In this document: positions 63,193-64,000 of the stretch, in pieces
Layout of the letters: the number at the start of each line of letters is the position of its first letter
Numbering within the stretch: the first letter of the stretch is position 1
DNA from: Trema orientale
Lineage: Eukaryota; Streptophyta; Magnoliopsida; Rosales; Cannabaceae
Direction of reading: 5' to 3'
NCBI GenBank assembly: GCA_002914845.1
Contig: JXTC01000264.1
Location: 152,889 to 216,888, forward strand
DNA: 64,000 nt
The notes under the pieces: model-generated
Told to the model about the DNA's origin: nothing
Seen by the model: only the letters and a program-made list of their open reading frames with translations
Databases searched by the model: none
Translations under genes and position numbers: made by a program

Positions 63193-64000
63193 TCATAAAT
63201 TATAGAACCCTCTCAAACTCAACATAATACATTCATATTCGTTAACATTAATCATTATTCGAACAATTATATACATATAGTCTTTACTAAGACTTTTTTT
63301 TCTCTAACAAAGAACCACCACTAAATTCTAAGCCACTGGGAACTTTAACATCAATAGATTATGCACTTCTCAAGCCTATTATTAGCAATTAATCAACCTT
63401 CATAAAATGATTTGCAATTATGAATAACAGAAACAAGCAGAGTGAAATGCAAGCCTGTTCCCAATATGATGATGATATCGGAAGAGACATATTGTGTTCA
63501 GTAAGGAAGCACCGGAATTCATTTTCGAATTTGTCCAATTCTGTTTCTAGAAGCCCACTATCCAACCGCGCTTATCCCTCGACGTTTTCAAGTCCTCTGA
63601 GATTCTTCAACGACTTCTTCAGATTTGAAAGGTACCTTTTATATGCAAATGCATTATCCTTCATGTACTCCTTCAAAAATACTACTCTTTCTTATCGGTA
63701 TTAAGGTAAAGATGACTAGAGAGACGAAAACAAACCCCACCCGACCTTTTTTGGTTTTTGCTATTTGAATTGGGGAAAATTGATAACCCAAGGTTTTTTT
63801 TTCCCAAAGTTTCCCTCAAAGAAGACGATGGAGAGCTACAAAGAAGACCATGTGCTAGTGTTTTAATGCTAATTTTTGACGGAAATGTGCCTAGTTAGGA
63901 CTAAGGTGGGACTAAAAACAATATGTTGAGGATTCAAATAATATAAAAAAAAAAATTGAAGACTTAAATGATATGTTGAGGAAATTTTGAGGACCCTAGG

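Larger units (their letters stand above)
61990..64000. mobile_element. Long-TIR DNA transposon, right end cut by the window
   Basis: The left arm (about 61990-62104 continued at 62300-62410) and the right arm (about 63800-64000) are inverted copies over roughly 200 bp: tcatttgaatcctcaac, aggcacatttccatcaaaaatt and tctccattgtcttctttg all recur on the opposite strand at the right. The right tip runs past the window by a few bases. The interior (62410-63790) holds no transposase I recognise. It does hold two protein-like frames: 62587-62760 on the minus strand (FRSLNGPRTLKALNLDHL) and 63420-63704 on the plus strand; these may be captured gene pieces. Confidence 0.7.

Overview
The window is nuclear DNA from a eudicot plant, probably a woody one. 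It is AT-rich, its genes are broken by short GT-AG introns, and the long spacers are packed with miniature transposons, microsatellites and retrotransposon relics. I cannot name the species. Coordinates below are for coding exons; untranslated ends are not resolved.

Five genes are well supported. (1) 14156-20621 (+): a nine-exon SCAR/WAVE gene, closest to Arabidopsis SCAR3, an activator of the ARP2/3 actin nucleator. (2) 25477-25971 (+): an intronless Dof zinc-finger transcription factor of the DOF1.5/COG1 type. (3) 37096-37820 (-): a two-exon secreted Ole e 1-domain protein. (4) 46047-48889 (-): a seven-exon 14-3-3 gene (protein D/iota type) whose last coding exon is only the stop codon. (5) 52821-59118 (-): an eleven-exon ROG1-like serine lipase with an N-terminal extension that looks plastid-directed. 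In genes 1, 4 and 5 every exon junction keeps the reading frame, so exact protein lengths could be derived. An Agenet-domain gene fragment lies at 30655-31057 (-), next to an undetermined base. A separate orphan exon-like frame lies at 27952-28125 (-).

Layout: 1-14.1 kb is transposon-rich spacer (hAT-like end, LINE relic, several MULE-type MITEs); 14.1-20.7 kb SCAR3; 20.7-25.4 kb plain AT-rich spacer leading into the Dof promoter; 26-34.8 kb spacer with MITEs, the Agenet fragment and a GC-rich minisatellite island; 34.9-36.4 kb a dead FAR1-related (MULE-derived) gene split by a solo LTR; 37.1-37.8 kb the Ole e 1 gene; 38-46 kb repeat-rich spacer; 46-59.1 kb the 14-3-3 and lipase genes; 61.9-64 kb a nest of transposons (a long-TIR element carrying a SINE and a foldback element) that runs off the window.

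The five genes show no shared pathway; this is ordinary plant gene order. I found no new enzymatic system. The most informative structures are transposon insertions dated by intact target-site duplications, three separate in-frame tandem duplications in the SCAR3 disordered region, and evidence that the lipase gene could make two N-terminal forms.
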